In this document: one piece after another, positions 21,956-32,849 of the stretch | Position numbering within the stretch: position 1 is the first letter of the stretch | Layout of the letters: the number at the start of each line of letters is the position of its first letter | Source of the DNA: Aquatica leii | Lineage: Eukaryota; Arthropoda; Insecta; Coleoptera; Lampyridae | NCBI GenBank assembly: GCA_035610365.1 | Contig: CM069432.1 | Span: 229,484,532 to 229,548,531 of the forward strand | Length of the DNA: 64,000 nucleotides | Direction of reading: 5' to 3' | Made by a program: the position numbers and the translations under genes | The notes under the pieces: model-generated | The model's database searches: none | What the model saw: the letters and a program-made list of their open reading frames with translations, nothing else | What the model was told of the DNA's origin: nothing

Positions 21956-23090
21956 AGAGATTCTGTCTCAACATGGCAAGGACTTGAGTTTGGTTCATTT
22001 TATTGATAAGTGTCTATCCTCTACTTACTTCCAATTTGAAAACAAGTTTTAGGAACAGGATTCTGGCGCTGCTATGGGTTCTCATCTATCACCTGATGTA
22101 GCTAACATTTTTATGGAATCCTTTACAACGATTGCTTTGGAATTATCAATATTAAAACCTAAACTGTGGTTTAGGTATGTTGACGACATTTGACAATCAA
22201 CACTTAGATATCAAATTTACTATGGAAATCGAAAGTAATGGTTCTCTTCTATTTTTTGACGTTCTTGTGACACGTAAGCCCAACGGACTTCTGGGCCATT
22301 GTGTTTATCGCAAACCCACACATACGGACAGATACCTTCATGCTTCGTCTCATCATCATCCTGCACAGAAACGTTCTGTTATTGAATCTTTGGTTCATCG
22401 TGCCTTTTCTATTTGCCAACCTGAGAATCTAAACTCCGAACTCCGTCATCTTACTAAAACTTTAGTGAACAATGGTTATCTAAAGAGAGAAATCCATAGA
22501 GTTATTAATTGTCGTCTACATCCACGTACTCGATTACCTAAGGCCATTTCTACTCCCGAATTCAACCCAAAATTGGCCTTTTTACCCTACATTCAGAAGG
22601 TTACAGACCAAATAGGAAAACTTCTTCGTAAGAATGGTATTAAACCCATATTGAACTCGACAGGCATAATCTCTCAGATTCTTCCTTCTCCCAAAGACAA
22701 ATTTCCTACACATTACTCGCATTTCAGAACATGATCGTTGTATAAGGAAAAGGTATATTTCCAAGTTTGCGGTTGCTGAACATCATTTTACTACAGGTCA
22801 CAAGATAGATTTCGATAATGTTTCGTTGATTGCCAAATCTCCATTCTTTTTCAAAAGGAAATTTCGAGAAAGCATAGAAATCATCAAACACCTCAATAAC
22901 TTCAATCGCGATCATGGTTTCGAGCTATCCCCTCTTTGGTTCACGGTCATTAGTCATTTATCAAAAACACGCCCCTTATCAACCGTAACCCAATCAGAGT
23001 CGAGCTTAACCATCCGTGACGATCCTTTTCCTTTATATACGGAAACTATTTCTTCTTAAGTCACTTCTACGGAGTTTAGAATCTGGCTTG
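21956..23090 (+). pseudogene. PLE reverse transcriptase with truncated endonuclease
   Basis: The forward copy starts inside the RT: IIKEILSQHGKDLSLVHFID, then the PLE box GAAMGSHLSPDVANIFMES (22070-22125) and the catalytic WFRYVDDI (22170-22191), directly followed by TGA. The thumb/linker frame 22177-22734 holds VYRKPTHTDRYLHASSHHHP and LVNNGYLKREIHRVI. At 22713 about 74 bp present in the inverted arm are missing, which deletes the GIY-YIG catalytic core and shifts the frame. The domain end then resumes with AVAEHHFTTGHKIDFDN and KRKFRESIEIIKH (22770-22890). Both activities are lost. Confidence 0.8.
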
Positions 23091-23283
23091 ATTCACAAGT
23101 TGATTACCTAACTCGGAAGTGGTTCTTTGTTAGATTTTCGTTTGCTTTTTCAAGTTATCGTTTTTTTTCTTACCTTTTCACAGTTAAGATTATGGCTTGT
23201 TTCACAAGTGGATAACCTAACTTTTAAGAAGTTTTTAGTTAGATTTCGGTTGCTTGTTTGAGTTTTGCGATTTATCTCACGCC

Positions 23284-23345
23284 CTGATGAAGCCCCTTAC
23301 GAAAGTGGGCGAAACGTTGGCAACTTCGGTTACAACAACAATGAC
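23284..23345 (+). ncRNA. Hammerhead ribozyme candidate in the PLE 3' end
   Basis: CTGATGA (23284-23290) is followed by one unpaired A, a stem II with perfect GCCC/GGGC arms around an 11-nt loop, and GAAAC (23311-23315). The next bases GTTGGCAAC can form the short stem III, with TTC or later as a cleavage site. This is the full conserved core in the right order. The equivalent motif in the inverted arm has the first C changed. Hammerheads in PLE termini are an established feature, where they are thought to process transcripts. Confidence 0.65.
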
Positions 23346-23431
23346 ACGGTCCAAACCCAGAAGACATTCTTATTTTAGTATAGATTCCGGCCGTGGAAGC
23401 CGTCGCTATTACATTAATGCAGTTGTACTAA

Positions 23432-25984
23432 AAAGTCGTCAATAGCCAATATGAGAATCTTCCACCAAAAAAAAACCCAAACAAACTCTAAAGATCTAAG
23501 AAAGCAAAACCAAACGAAGATCTCTTAAGCAAAAAGAGTCTGATTAAAAAGTCGACACAAACCGGACTACTTGAAAGGCAGAGAAAAAAATCAATATTTT
23601 AAAAGTCACAACAACAAAATCACTAAAAAGACAAACACTACATGAGTGCACTAATCAAAGGAAAATTCAAACTGCATAAACAAAAAAAAGAATAAATCAC
23701 TATACTTGCCCACCGAACATTTTTGTCATGTTGGGTTGTTACATTGCGAATCTAAAACGCAAAAGACGGAATTATAATATTTCAAGAACAAAAGGAACTC
23801 AAAGAAAACAAATATTCTGACAGTGATAACATCAAAAATGCCGACTAAGGAGAAATATGTAGAGTACAAGAATCGACGTTGTAGTCTATTCCAAGATTCA
23901 AACTAAACACTATTAACTAAGCCCAATCACACAAGAAAAGTAACTGAGAAAGAAAAGAAAAAGAAAAGAAACATAGTTGAGTGAACACTAAAGAAAAAAT
24001 TGACTAAAAAGAATAGAATGATGTTGGAAAAAAAGAAAAAAGCAATAGAGAAAATTGCCATAAAAGGGAACTTTAAGAAGCAAAAGAGAAAAGAGAGGAG
24101 CAAAAATAAAAAGTAAGAAAGACAAGAAAAATGGAAAAAGGTAAGACTAGATTTAAGTGTCTGTTTTGTTCTTCTTTCCGTAGAAGAAACAAAAGGGGTG
24201 AGCAACCTTTCAATGCTCAACCAACTACCCAAGAAGAGAACCTGGTGTGGTCCCCACACAACTTTCCTATAAAGAATTATACAATATATATATAATTGTT
24301 TTTTTAAAGTTATGTTGTCATAAAACCACTTTGAAGTGATATGTACACGTTTGTATTGACTTCCTAGCATGCTATAATGTTTTTGAAATTTTTCTTTCCG
24401 ATTTCATCAAGATATAACCGAAATATGGCAAATTGGGCTTATGTTGTCAGTAACCCTTATATTTGTACGCCTCGATATTGTTTTCCCTTTTAGTAAACTA
24501 GAGAAAATTATAACTTTTAAGGTATCTTGCTTTTCCTTCAAGATATGGATTTTTTTTAAATTGTCGCAGGCAGGATTCGAACCTAGATTGTAAATTTATT
24601 TTAAATTATAAATAAAATATTTAATAAACTGTTATTGTTATATTTTTTTTTATTGAATAAATGTTAGGAAGGATTATCTCTATAAGAAACTGTAAAAATA
24701 GTTCTAATAATTTACATACGTACAAAATTATATAAGAAAAATTGTTAAAAATGGCGGATACACTCATTTGCGGTTTTTTTATCAGACGCATCTTTTAATA
24801 GAACCGAGAAATGAAAAACCAGTTCTATACCAATTTTAAGTTACTAGGACTTTTGGTTCAAGAGTTATCGTGGGTACATCGTTACACACAGACCCACACA
24901 CAAACACACAACACAGACAATTAAAAAGAAATAAGAAAATCCCTAGATTCAAGAAGAAAGAAATTAAAAATAGGAAAGATAGATAGAGAAAGCTAGCTCA
25001 ATAGGATTTAGCAAGCGGTCGATCACTGAAAGAAGCAATTTGCAATACACAGATTCTAACAATAATATATTTATTTCCAACAAGAGAAAATAGAAGTTAA
25101 AAAGATTGTGACACAGGTAGACCAGTAATCCTTAAATAACGAATAAAGATTAGTCGACTTATTTCACAGCTATGTATAATATCGATGTAGAACTTTTTGA
25201 TCAGACAACACTCCATACAACTAATTATATTCAATTGCTAACAAGCGTTATAAATGATTGACTTCAATAAAAGTTAAATATTATTCGATCAATTACTTCT
25301 TTTACCATGTAATCGCGAAACGAGTCGACAATTATGATAATGAATTGCAAAAAAAGATAAAAGTATCAGCACAAAACTTACCTAACATACAATTCTTCGT
25401 AACAAGTAGTAACGTTCACTATTTTCTTTTATTTGATTTAAGAAGGAAATAGGCGTGGTGTATAAGCTTATGCACGATGGTTATGTTATGTGCCTAACTT
25501 TGACTTTGACTGCGTTCAAATAATCTAAACACTAAACGACAATACATAAAGTTAAAGATGATTCAAAGTTTGCGACTGAAAGTAAAATTGAGTCAGTATA
25601 ATCTACGTTGTGATTACATATAATAAATGTTTCGCTTAAGGCTGACAGTTAAATATGAAAATTCAATACCATTAAGTAAGTAATTAAGTAAAAGCAAAAT
25701 TATACGATACTATTAAGTCACAGAGCTGACATAATTAACTAGAGAATTAAATACAATTACAAAAAAATATACGCTTTGCTAACTAAGGTGTATATAGTTG
25801 ATTAACTAATTATAGAAGTAACAAATATTTACTAAATAGGGTTAACTTTACAGGTTACATCTCCCTGCGACAGCCGTGTACAAAGCTAAAGTGGCAGTCC
25901 CCCGAAATTCGATAAAAGGTAAACGATAACGTAACGACACCATTTTAGATTGCTCTCATATCTAAAACGTCGTGTAATTAACCA
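23432..25984. other. Non-coding AT-rich region
   Basis: Contains A-rich blocks (23630-24150). A tRNA T-arm-like GGTTCGAATCC lies on the reverse strand at about 24581. A (CA)-rich stretch at 24885-24920 follows TTTTGGTTCAAGAGTTATCG, which looks like the 3' end of an old LINE. No coding region is supported. Confidence 0.4.
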
Positions 25985-26300
25985 AATTACTTAATCTGCT
26001 TAATACTTGAATAAGTATTTTCCAGCACATCCGCTCATCCCCACCCGTAAAGGTGTTTGAAAACCAGCAGCGGCGTGCAAACCAGTGCAGCCGCGAATTT
26101 TAATTTAAAATAATATTTTTGACAAAATGACGACATGTAACAAAGTAAAACAATTGAACATAACCAGACATCTTTTTACTGCAAACTGTGCAAAAAATAT
26201 GTTTATCATCAACGATTTTTAAATCGGTTTTAGTATTAATACACTTTTTAAGAACGAATTTATTGACTTTATCCCTATTCTTAGAAACCAAAGACAATTT
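25985..26300 (-). repeat. Dispersed repeat copy B with possible BED-type zinc-finger start
   Basis: Matches 20345-20670 (see there). On the reverse strand an ORF from 26297 reads FCTVCSKKMSG followed by FVTCRHF, about 60 residues in all. This resembles the zinc-finger opening of hAT transposases (C-x2-C and a later H), but one ligand is unclear and the catalytic part is absent. The call as a hAT scrap is tentative. Confidence 0.3.
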
Positions 26301-26402
26301 TACATTGAGAATTTTTGTTAAAACACTAATTTCAAAAATATTATTTTTACAACATATAGCTTATTGCTTAGTAAGCGATACATATCTTACTTGCTTACAC
26401 AG

Positions 26403-26698
26403 TGTAACGGCGCGTCTATTTCAACGACGTGTAAAGTTTATTAGGTGCTGATTGTAAGGACCACCCTTTCAAATAAGGGAAAATATAAAATAACTTACGT
26501 GATAGTCTTGCAGATCTTCCTTGGCTGGGCAGCCAAAGCTCGATGTTGCTTCCCTTTGGCGGACAGTGTGGGGAAGGTTACAAGCAAGGTTTCGCGGTAA
26601 CGCGGTGTCGTAAATCAAACGCAACTTAACTCTATAAACGTCAAACGAATACTGACTATTTCAAATATTTCCCGTGATAACAATAAGTTGTACGAACA
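26403..26698 (-). repeat. 3' LTR of the BEL/Pao element
   Basis: 296 bp, TG...CA on the + strand. Five single-base differences from the other LTR were seen (about 1.7%), which indicates a fairly recent insertion. Confidence 0.95.
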
Positions 26699-27002
26699 TT
26701 CCGCCCACCGAAAACAATGTTTTCTATAACGTAAAAAAACTATTATCCTAAACCCTATAATAAAGAAAAAAAACAAGGTCACACGCTTCACACCGAGGGG
26801 TCCGTCTCGGTGACTTGCAAAAACAAACAAGACATGGACCAACGAAATGTAGGATGTTAGGTAAATTGGACCAAAACAAAGGAAAAGCTAGCTAATAACT
26901 TAACTACTATAATATACCAACCTAAATGAAAATCGCGGAAACACGATAAAAATTAAACTTAACCAATAAACCGAAATAAAAAATTAGAAAATATCTAATA
27001 AA

Positions 27003-30000
27003 CTATCCCTTAGGTAAAGGGCAAAGTTTTACGATTGGACGTTGGAAGGTACCCGATGAAGTGCGAATTGTAGCAACGCGAACAACACCGTCCGAACCGG
27101 GATGAACCGCAATAACGCGAGCTAGATTCCACAAAATCGGTTGTTTATTTTCATCTTTCACTAAAACTAATGAATCCTTTTCAATATTAGGAACATCTTT
27201 ATCCCATTTAGAACGCTGCTGAAGGGTATGCAAATACTCCTTATGCCAACGCAACCAAAAATCGGAATGCATGCGTTGCAACAATTGCCAACGACTTAGT
27301 CGATTCAGATTTATTTGTGACAAATCAGGGTCAGGTATGATGTTAGATAGAGGTTCGACAGTAAGAAAGTGACCTGGCGTCAAAGATTGGAGATCATTAG
27401 GATCCGAACTTAAAGGGCATAGCGGCCTGGAATTGAGTAATGCCTCAATGCGAGTAAGCAGAGTATACAATTCTTCATAAGTCAATATTTGACTACCAAT
27501 TACTCTGTAGAGATGGGTCTTAAAAGATTTCACCCCTGCTTCAGCGAGCCCATTAAAATGGGGTGCGGCAGGAGGATTAAAATTCCATTTGATGGCAAGG
27601 TTTGCAGCAGTTTGACGAGCTAAATCTTGGAGATGACGATTAGCCCCTACAAAATTAGTTCCTTGGTCACTGTAAATAGTGAAGCAAGTTCCACGACGAG
27701 CGGTAAATCTACGAAAAGCAGCCAAGAATGCTTCTGAAGAAAGATCCGAAGCTAATTCCAAATGAATTGCTTTAGTAGCGCAACACACAAAAACACAAAC
27801 GTAAGCTTTTCTAGTCCTAACGCCTCTAGTTCTAGAAAAACTAATGAGGAAAGGTCTAGCGTAATCCAAGCAAACATTCAAAAAGGCTTTAACCTGGTTG
27901 ATACGATGAGACGGTAAGTCGGCCATACGAGGTGTGAGTGATTTAGGATTTGCACGAAAGCAACGAAGACATTTTGATATGCATTTACCTAAAGCTTTTC
28001 TTGGAGATAAAATCCAAAACTGTTGCAGCAAAAGGTAATGTAATGTTTTGAAACCAGGATGCAAGTTTTCGTTGTGTACTTGTTCAATCAAACGACTAGT
28101 GAAAATATGATTACTTGGAAGCAGTAATGGATGTTTGGCGTCAAACTCTAAATTTGAGCGTCTAAGTCTACCGCCCACCCTGATTAGATCTAGATCGTCA
28201 AGAAAAAGACCAAGCTTGCAAAAGGGCTTAGGCAAAGAATTATCCTTCTTTAGACCATCATATAAATTTCTAAATTCTGAGTGTTGCACATATTTTACAA
28301 AAACTAAGAGTGCTGAATGTAGCTCTTCTGCGGTGATATGAGCGTTAAACAATTTTACTTTGGCAGCAAAACGAAGAACATAAGCAAGAATGCGCTGAAG
28401 TTTTCTAAGTGACGAAAATTTGTTTATTAAAGTTAACAGAGGATGTGACTCTGTAGAAATATTTAAGCATGTATTTGTTTCTTCTAAAAGGGCTTGTGGA
28501 TGTGACTTCGAAGTAATAGACGGTTGAGTAGGCCATAAACTCTCTTCTTCTAATAACCAATGAGGTCCTTTCCACCAAATGTTACAATTCAACAAATCAG
28601 ATGGTAATAAACCACGAGATGCATGATCAGCGGGGTTATCCCTAGAAGGAACGTAACGCCATAATGCTGATGGAAGCAATTCTTGGATATACGAAGTACG
28701 GTTAGCGACAAAGGTTTTCCAACGATTTGGATATGAAGAAAGCCAAGTTAAGACTATTTCGGAGTCTGTCCACGTATAAATATTTGCAAAATGAAATGCA
28801 TGGTTTTCTAAAAGCTTTGCGATAAGATTGGAAAGCAACGCTGCGCCTAATAGCTCTAAACGAGGCAATGAAATAGTTTTTATAGGAGCAACCTTAGCTT
28901 TAGCACAGATTAAAAATGTTTCTGTATGTTGCAAATTTTGAATAATGCGAACGTACACGGCGGCACCATAGCCAATTTGAGAAGCATCTGAAAATCCATG
29001 TAGTTCCATTTTATGTTGATCGTTTGAAAAGATATAGCGAGGTATACGTAAATTACCTAAGCACGATAGTTGCGACTGAAAGTTACGCCAAGCGATACGA
29101 ATTTCTTCTGGTGCAGTCTCATCCCAGGCTGATTTCGAAGTCCATAACCTTTGGATAAGATGCTTTGCATAAAGTAACGCCGGTGTTAAAAACCCAAGTG
29201 GATCATAAATTCGAGCTATTTCCGACAAAATTGCTCTTTTGGTACATTCCATGTTGATTTGGGTATATTTGTACAAAAATATATCTTTCGTAGGATCCCA
29301 CTGTAATCCGAGAACTTTAATAAAACTAGGACCTTCGTTATCAAAAGCTACAGGCGATTGTAAATATGAAGAAACGTTATTTAGAATATGATGAGAATTG
29401 CTAGCCCATTTTCTTAATTCAAAACCTGCCGAAACCAAAAGACTGATTAGTTCCATTTGTAATTTAGAAGCTTCTTCTAAGGAGTTTGCACCAGTAACCA
29501 CATCATCAACATAAACGTCCTTTTTCAATACTTTTGCAGCTAAATGAAAGCGTTTAGATTCTAGGTTAGCTAATTCTAAAAGCGTACGCAACGCCAAATA
29601 AGGAGAGCTATTTACTCCATAAGTGACTGTGTTCAAATTGAATTCTTGTACAGGTTGATCTGAAGAAAAACGCCATAAAATGCGTTGAAAGTTGCGATGC
29701 TCTGGAACTATCAAAATTTGACGATACATCTGACAAATATCACTTGTGAAGGCAACAGCAAATGTGCGAAAATTTACCAAAATCGAAAAAATGTCATTTT
29801 GAAGTTTTCTTCCTGTGAGCAAAATGTCATTTAATGAGAATCCGTTAGACCCCTTTGCAGATGCATCAAAGACGACTCGAAGGCGAGTAGTGGTGCTTTC
29901 TGGCTTTATAACACAATGATGGGGTATATAATAAGCTGAAGTCGAATGAAAATCTTTTATTGGAACAGGCGACATGTGATGTGATTCTAAATAATCACGC

Positions 30001-30350
30001 ATAAAGTTACAATAAGCAGACCAAGTGTCACTACATTTACTTAGACGAGCTTCTAGTGATATGAAGCGTCGTAAAGCTTGTGAATAAGTTTCTCCTAAAT
30101 CGCAATTAGGATATCGAAATGGCAAAGGTACGAGAAACCTTCCGGAAGGTTCTCGTTGAACGGCTGAACGAAATATTTCCTCACATTTCTCATCCTCTGG
30201 AGAAAAGGCAGAGTTATGAGGTACTGACTCTATCTCCCAGAACTTTTGCAATGTTTCTCCAAGCGACGGTTCAACTGTAGAAACACCGCACAACGATGTG
30301 TGCTTTGGAAAAGTTGAATGGGAATAATTTATGCTCGACATAAAAACAAA
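27003..30350 (-). CDS. pol: BEL/Pao Pol: reverse transcriptase, RNase H, integrase
   Basis: The open frame of 1,115 codons runs uninterrupted from the LINE junction to a stop at 27003. After a linker with LQKFWEIE, a BEL signature before RT, come the RT pieces RLRVVFDASAKG (about residue 150) and the catalytic VYVDDVVTGA (about 275). RNase H follows with HGFSDASQIGYGAAV and WTDSEIVLTWL. The integrase has an HHCC zinc motif (HPGFKTLHYLL, KCLRCFR), first Asp in NVCLDYARPF, second in YSDQGTNFVGA and Glu in FNGLAEAGVK. All key residues are present. ATG 30341 is internal, since the real protein starts in the Gag part at 50545. The frame joins the Gag-protease part across the LINE insertion. Confidence 0.92.
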   Translation of the reverse strand, partial: FVFMSSINYSHSTFPKHTSLCGVSTVEPSLGETLQKFWEIESVPHNSAFSPEDEKCEEIFRSAVQREPSGRFLVPLPFRYPNCDLGETYSQALRRFISLEARLSKCSDTWSAYCNFMRDYLESHHMSPVPIKDFHSTSAYYIPHHCVIKPESTTTRLRVVFDASAKGSNGFSLNDILLTGRKLQNDIFSILVNFRTFAVAFTSDICQMYRQILIVPEHRNFQRILWRFSSDQPVQEFNLNTVTYGVNSSPYLALRTLLELANLESKRFHLAAKVLKKDVYVDDVVTGANSLEEASKLQMELISLLVSAGFELRKWASNSHHILNNVSSYLQSPVAFDNEGPSFIKVLGLQWDPTKDIFLYKYTQINMECTKRAILSEIARIYDPLGFLTPALLYAKHLIQRLWTSKSAWDETAPEEIRIAWRNFQSQLSCLGNLRIPRYIFSNDQHKMELHGFSDASQIGYGAAVYVRIIQNLQHTETFLICAKAKVAPIKTISLPRLELLGAALLSNLIAKLLENHAFHFANIYTWTDSEIVLTWLSSYPNRWKTFVANRTSYIQELLPSALWRYVPSRDNPADHASRGLLPSDLLNCNIWWKGPHWLLEEESLWPTQPSITSKSHPQALLEETNTCLNISTESHPLLTLINKFSSLRKLQRILAYVLRFAAKVKLFNAHITAEELHSALLVFVKYVQHSEFRNLYDGLKKDNSLPKPFCKLGLFLDDLDLIRVGGRLRRSNLEFDAKHPLLLPSNHIFTSRLIEQVHNENLHPGFKTLHYLLLQQFWILSPRKALGKCISKCLRCFRANPKSLTPRMADLPSHRINQVKAFLNVCLDYARPFLISFSRTRGVRTRKAYVCVFVCCATKAIHLELASDLSSEAFLAAFRRFTARRGTCFTIYSDQGTNFVGANRHLQDLARQTAANLAIKWNFNPPAAPHFNGLAEAGVKSFKTHLYRVIGSQILTYEELYTLLTRIEALLNSRPLCPLSSDPNDLQSLTPGHFLTVEPLSNIIPDPDLSQINLNRLSRWQLLQRMHSDFWLRWHKEYLHTLQQRSKWDKDVPNIEKDSLVLVKDENKQPILWNLARVIAVHPGSDGVVRVATIRTSSGTFQRPIVKLCPLPKG

Positions 30351-30357
30351 ATATGTA
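30351..30357. repeat. LINE target-site duplication, left copy (ATATGTA)
   Basis: ATATGTA here equals 48731-48737 directly after the LINE's (TTA)n tail. Discounting the insert and one copy keeps the BEL frame intact. Confidence 0.8.
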
Positions 30358-30763
30358 AGTTTTCAAATAATACAGACATTAATGCAATAATACGTGAAAC
30401 TTAGTATTTAGTTGTTGCAATAGATTTACCTTGTTGGATATATCGACTTGGTTAAAATCTTTATCGTGTACTTACAAACATTTATTGTCACATTTTTTGA
30501 TAAACTTACGTTTGCTTACGCTTAATTTTACATTAAATCGGCATAGAAATTTTATTACTTTTAGTTAAACAATTTTGTGATTAAAATTATCAGTTGTTCG
30601 ATAGCTTCAATAGCAAATAGGATTTTTTTTTCTTTGGTTGTCCTTAGTTTTCATTTAAATCTATATTATATTAATTTATAGTTATTAAATAACAAAAAAA
30701 ATCATTTTTGATTTTACTAGTTATGTAAATATAAATATTTTAGAAACTTGTTCATTTTAATGA

Positions 30764-32105
30764 GATGATTAAGATAGCTCATATCAATATCAGATCATTA
30801 TTACCTAAATTATTCGAACTAAAAACTTTTATGGTAGAAAAGATATTAAAATAATGACGGTAAGTGAAACATGGCTTGCAGATCATTTGTCATCAGAGTT
30901 AGTTTATATAGAAGGATATAAATTTGTCAGAAGGGATCGGGGTAGTAGAGGTGGAGGAGTTGGAATTTACATTCATGATTCAATCAGTTTTAAAATTATT
31001 AATTGTCAAAGTACTGATTTTGAGCAACTTTGGGTAACTGTTAATACAAAAAGATAAAATTCGTGGTAGGTACAATTTATAACCCAAACCTAAAAGACTA
31101 TAAAAATTTCTTAAGTGGTTTTGAAAATAGCTTAATTAATCTTTTACCGTATTCTGATAACATATTATGTTTAGGAGATTTTAACATAGATTTTCTAAAA
31201 TTAGATCATCCAGCTACTACTTCCTTGCGGTATATACTGGAGTCCTTTGGGCTAAGTCAAATTATTGATCAGCCAACCAGAATATCTTTCACAAGTTTTT
31301 CACTTATTGACCTTATCATAACTTCTAATACGTCGTTCATTTCAAACTCTGGTGTTGTTGATTGTCATTTGTCTGACCATGATGTAGTGTATTGTATTCT
31401 GAATCTTGTACACGACGATAAAACACCTGAAACTATAACTTACAGAAATATTTCTAAAATAGACATTAATCAATTTAAGCATACCATAATGGCGGCACCC
31501 TTTCAAGATATTATTAGAGTTAAAGATATTGATGAAAAGATACGATTATTTAATAACATAATTATTAACATCTTCGATGATCATGCTCCGTTTGTTACAC
31601 GCACTTTAAGAAAACCATCAGCTCCTAGGCTTACTGAAAATTTAAGGTTTCTTATGACATTAAGGGATAAATCTAAGAGAAAATATCGTAGAACTAAAAA
31701 ACAAACGCACTGGAAATATTATAAAACTTTACGAAATTTAGTCACACTAACTGTTAAAAATGAAAAAAAAGCTTATTTTAATTTCATATTTGGTCATACT
31801 GATAACTCAAGCCTATGGAAACGTTTAAAGTCATTTAACATTATTAATAAAACAAAACCCGTAATTCCAGATCACCTTTTAGAGCCCAATTTGATTAACG
31901 ATTATTTTATTAAAAGTATTCCATATACAATACCTGGTAATAATACTCAATATACAAGCCTTTATAATAATGTAAACCATAGTATAAATTTTAATTTTTC
32001 CACTGTAGATAATGAAAGCGTACATCAAATTATTATTTCTATAAAATCAAAGGCAACAGGATTTGATGGTATAAATATACTTATGTTGAAGCTGTGTTGC
32101 CCTGT
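30764..32105 (+). pseudogene. LINE endonuclease and start of RT (5' half)
   Basis: The frame starts at ATG 30764 with IAHINIRSLLPK, the standard start of APE-type LINE endonucleases. It shifts at about 30845 into MTVSETWL and again at about 31055 into VGTIYNPNLKDY. Later motifs are LCLGDFNIDF, IIDQPTRIS, SLIDLIITSN and the catalytic LSDHDVV near 31380. A linker leads to the RT domain (KATGFDGINILMLKL), where the Polinton is inserted after codon bases 32100-32105. The endonuclease residues look conserved, but two frameshifts break the frame. Confidence 0.88.
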
Positions 32106-32706
32106 AGTAGAAGGGGGACAGCAACCCCCACCACTGTAATTAAATATTAATTATGGTAATTAGTGTATGACCTCGGAGGAAACGTATTCAAGGTGTTTTT
32201 GGTGCTTCAGGCACTTTTGACGTCATATTTGGTGTAATATTCCCGGATATAATTAGTGTATGACCTCGGAGAAAAGGTATTCAAGGTGTTTTTGATGCTT
32301 TAGGCATTTTTGACGTCATATTTGGTGTAATATTCCCGGATATAATTAATGTATGACCTCGGAGGAAAGGTATTCAAGGTGTTTTTGATGCTTTAGGCAT
32401 TTTTGACGTCATATTTGGTGCAATATTCCCGGATATAATTAATGTATGACCTCGGAGAAAAAGTATTCAAGGTGTTTTTTTGATGCTTTAGGCATTTTTG
32501 ACGTCATATGTGGTGTAATATTCCCGGATATAATTAATGTATGACCTCGGAGAAAAAGTAGTCAAGGTGTTTTTTTTTTGACGTCATATTTGGTGTAATA
32601 TTACCGGATATAATTAATGTATGACCTCGGAGAGAACGTGTTTAAGGTGTTTTTTTTTTCACTCATTAATGGCATATTCCAGGATGTAATAAGTGTATGA
32701 CCTCGG
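32106..32706. repeat. Left terminal inverted repeat of the Polinton, with ~93-bp tandem units
   Basis: A unique outer 58 bp is followed by seven GTATGACCTCGG-headed units, at 32164, 32258, 32351, 32444, 32539, 32619 and 32694. Spacing is about 94 bp, shortened to 75-80 in the inner two. Five units contain TGACGTCA (for example 32218-32225). It mirrors 46344-46964. Confidence 0.93.
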
Positions 32707-32769
32707 TATGTAATTAGTATCTGATATTGCAAGAAACGTAGACAAACAAGGTAATTAAAGATAAACTAT

Positions 32770-32790
32770 TAAATTTAGTATAAAAATGAA
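32770..32790 (+). promoter_or_regulatory. Possible TATA box of the first Polinton gene
   Basis: AGTATAAAAATG lies about 70 bp before the ATG at 32850, inside the left TIR. No initiator consensus is obvious. Confidence 0.3.
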
Positions 32791-32849
32791 AATCTTAGTG
32801 AATAAAACATTATTTAGTTTCTGTTTACAAACTTCGTCTAATAGAAAAA

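Larger units (their letters stand above)
21093..23431 (+). mobile_element. Penelope-like element with inverted pseudo-LTRs and 17-bp TSD
   Basis: TAATGCAGTTGTACTAA occurs at 21093-21109 and again at 23415-23431, a 17-bp direct repeat bounding the whole unit. Inside, the reverse-strand arm 21110 to about 21955 is an inverted copy of the 3' half of the forward element (about 22600-23380). The forward copy ends with a 33-nt tail (23382-23414, AGATTCCGGCCGTGGAAGCC and on) that the left arm lacks. Tail, inverted pseudo-LTR and TSD are all known PLE hallmarks. Short tandem repeats built on GTTAGGT-A-TC lie in both arms, before the hammerhead region. Confidence 0.85.

Noticed and set aside
23927-24370. 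147-codon reverse ORF rich in Phe and Leu
   Set aside because: Low-complexity complement of A/G-rich DNA with no recognisable domain.
24575-24600. tRNA-like T-arm (GGTTCGAATCC on the reverse strand)
   Set aside because: No matching anticodon arm, D-arm or acceptor pairing upstream; at most a SINE scrap.
32157-32706. TIR tandem repeats as a CRISPR array
   Set aside because: Units of ~93 bp are directly adjacent without unique spacers and are mirrored at the other end of a Polinton.
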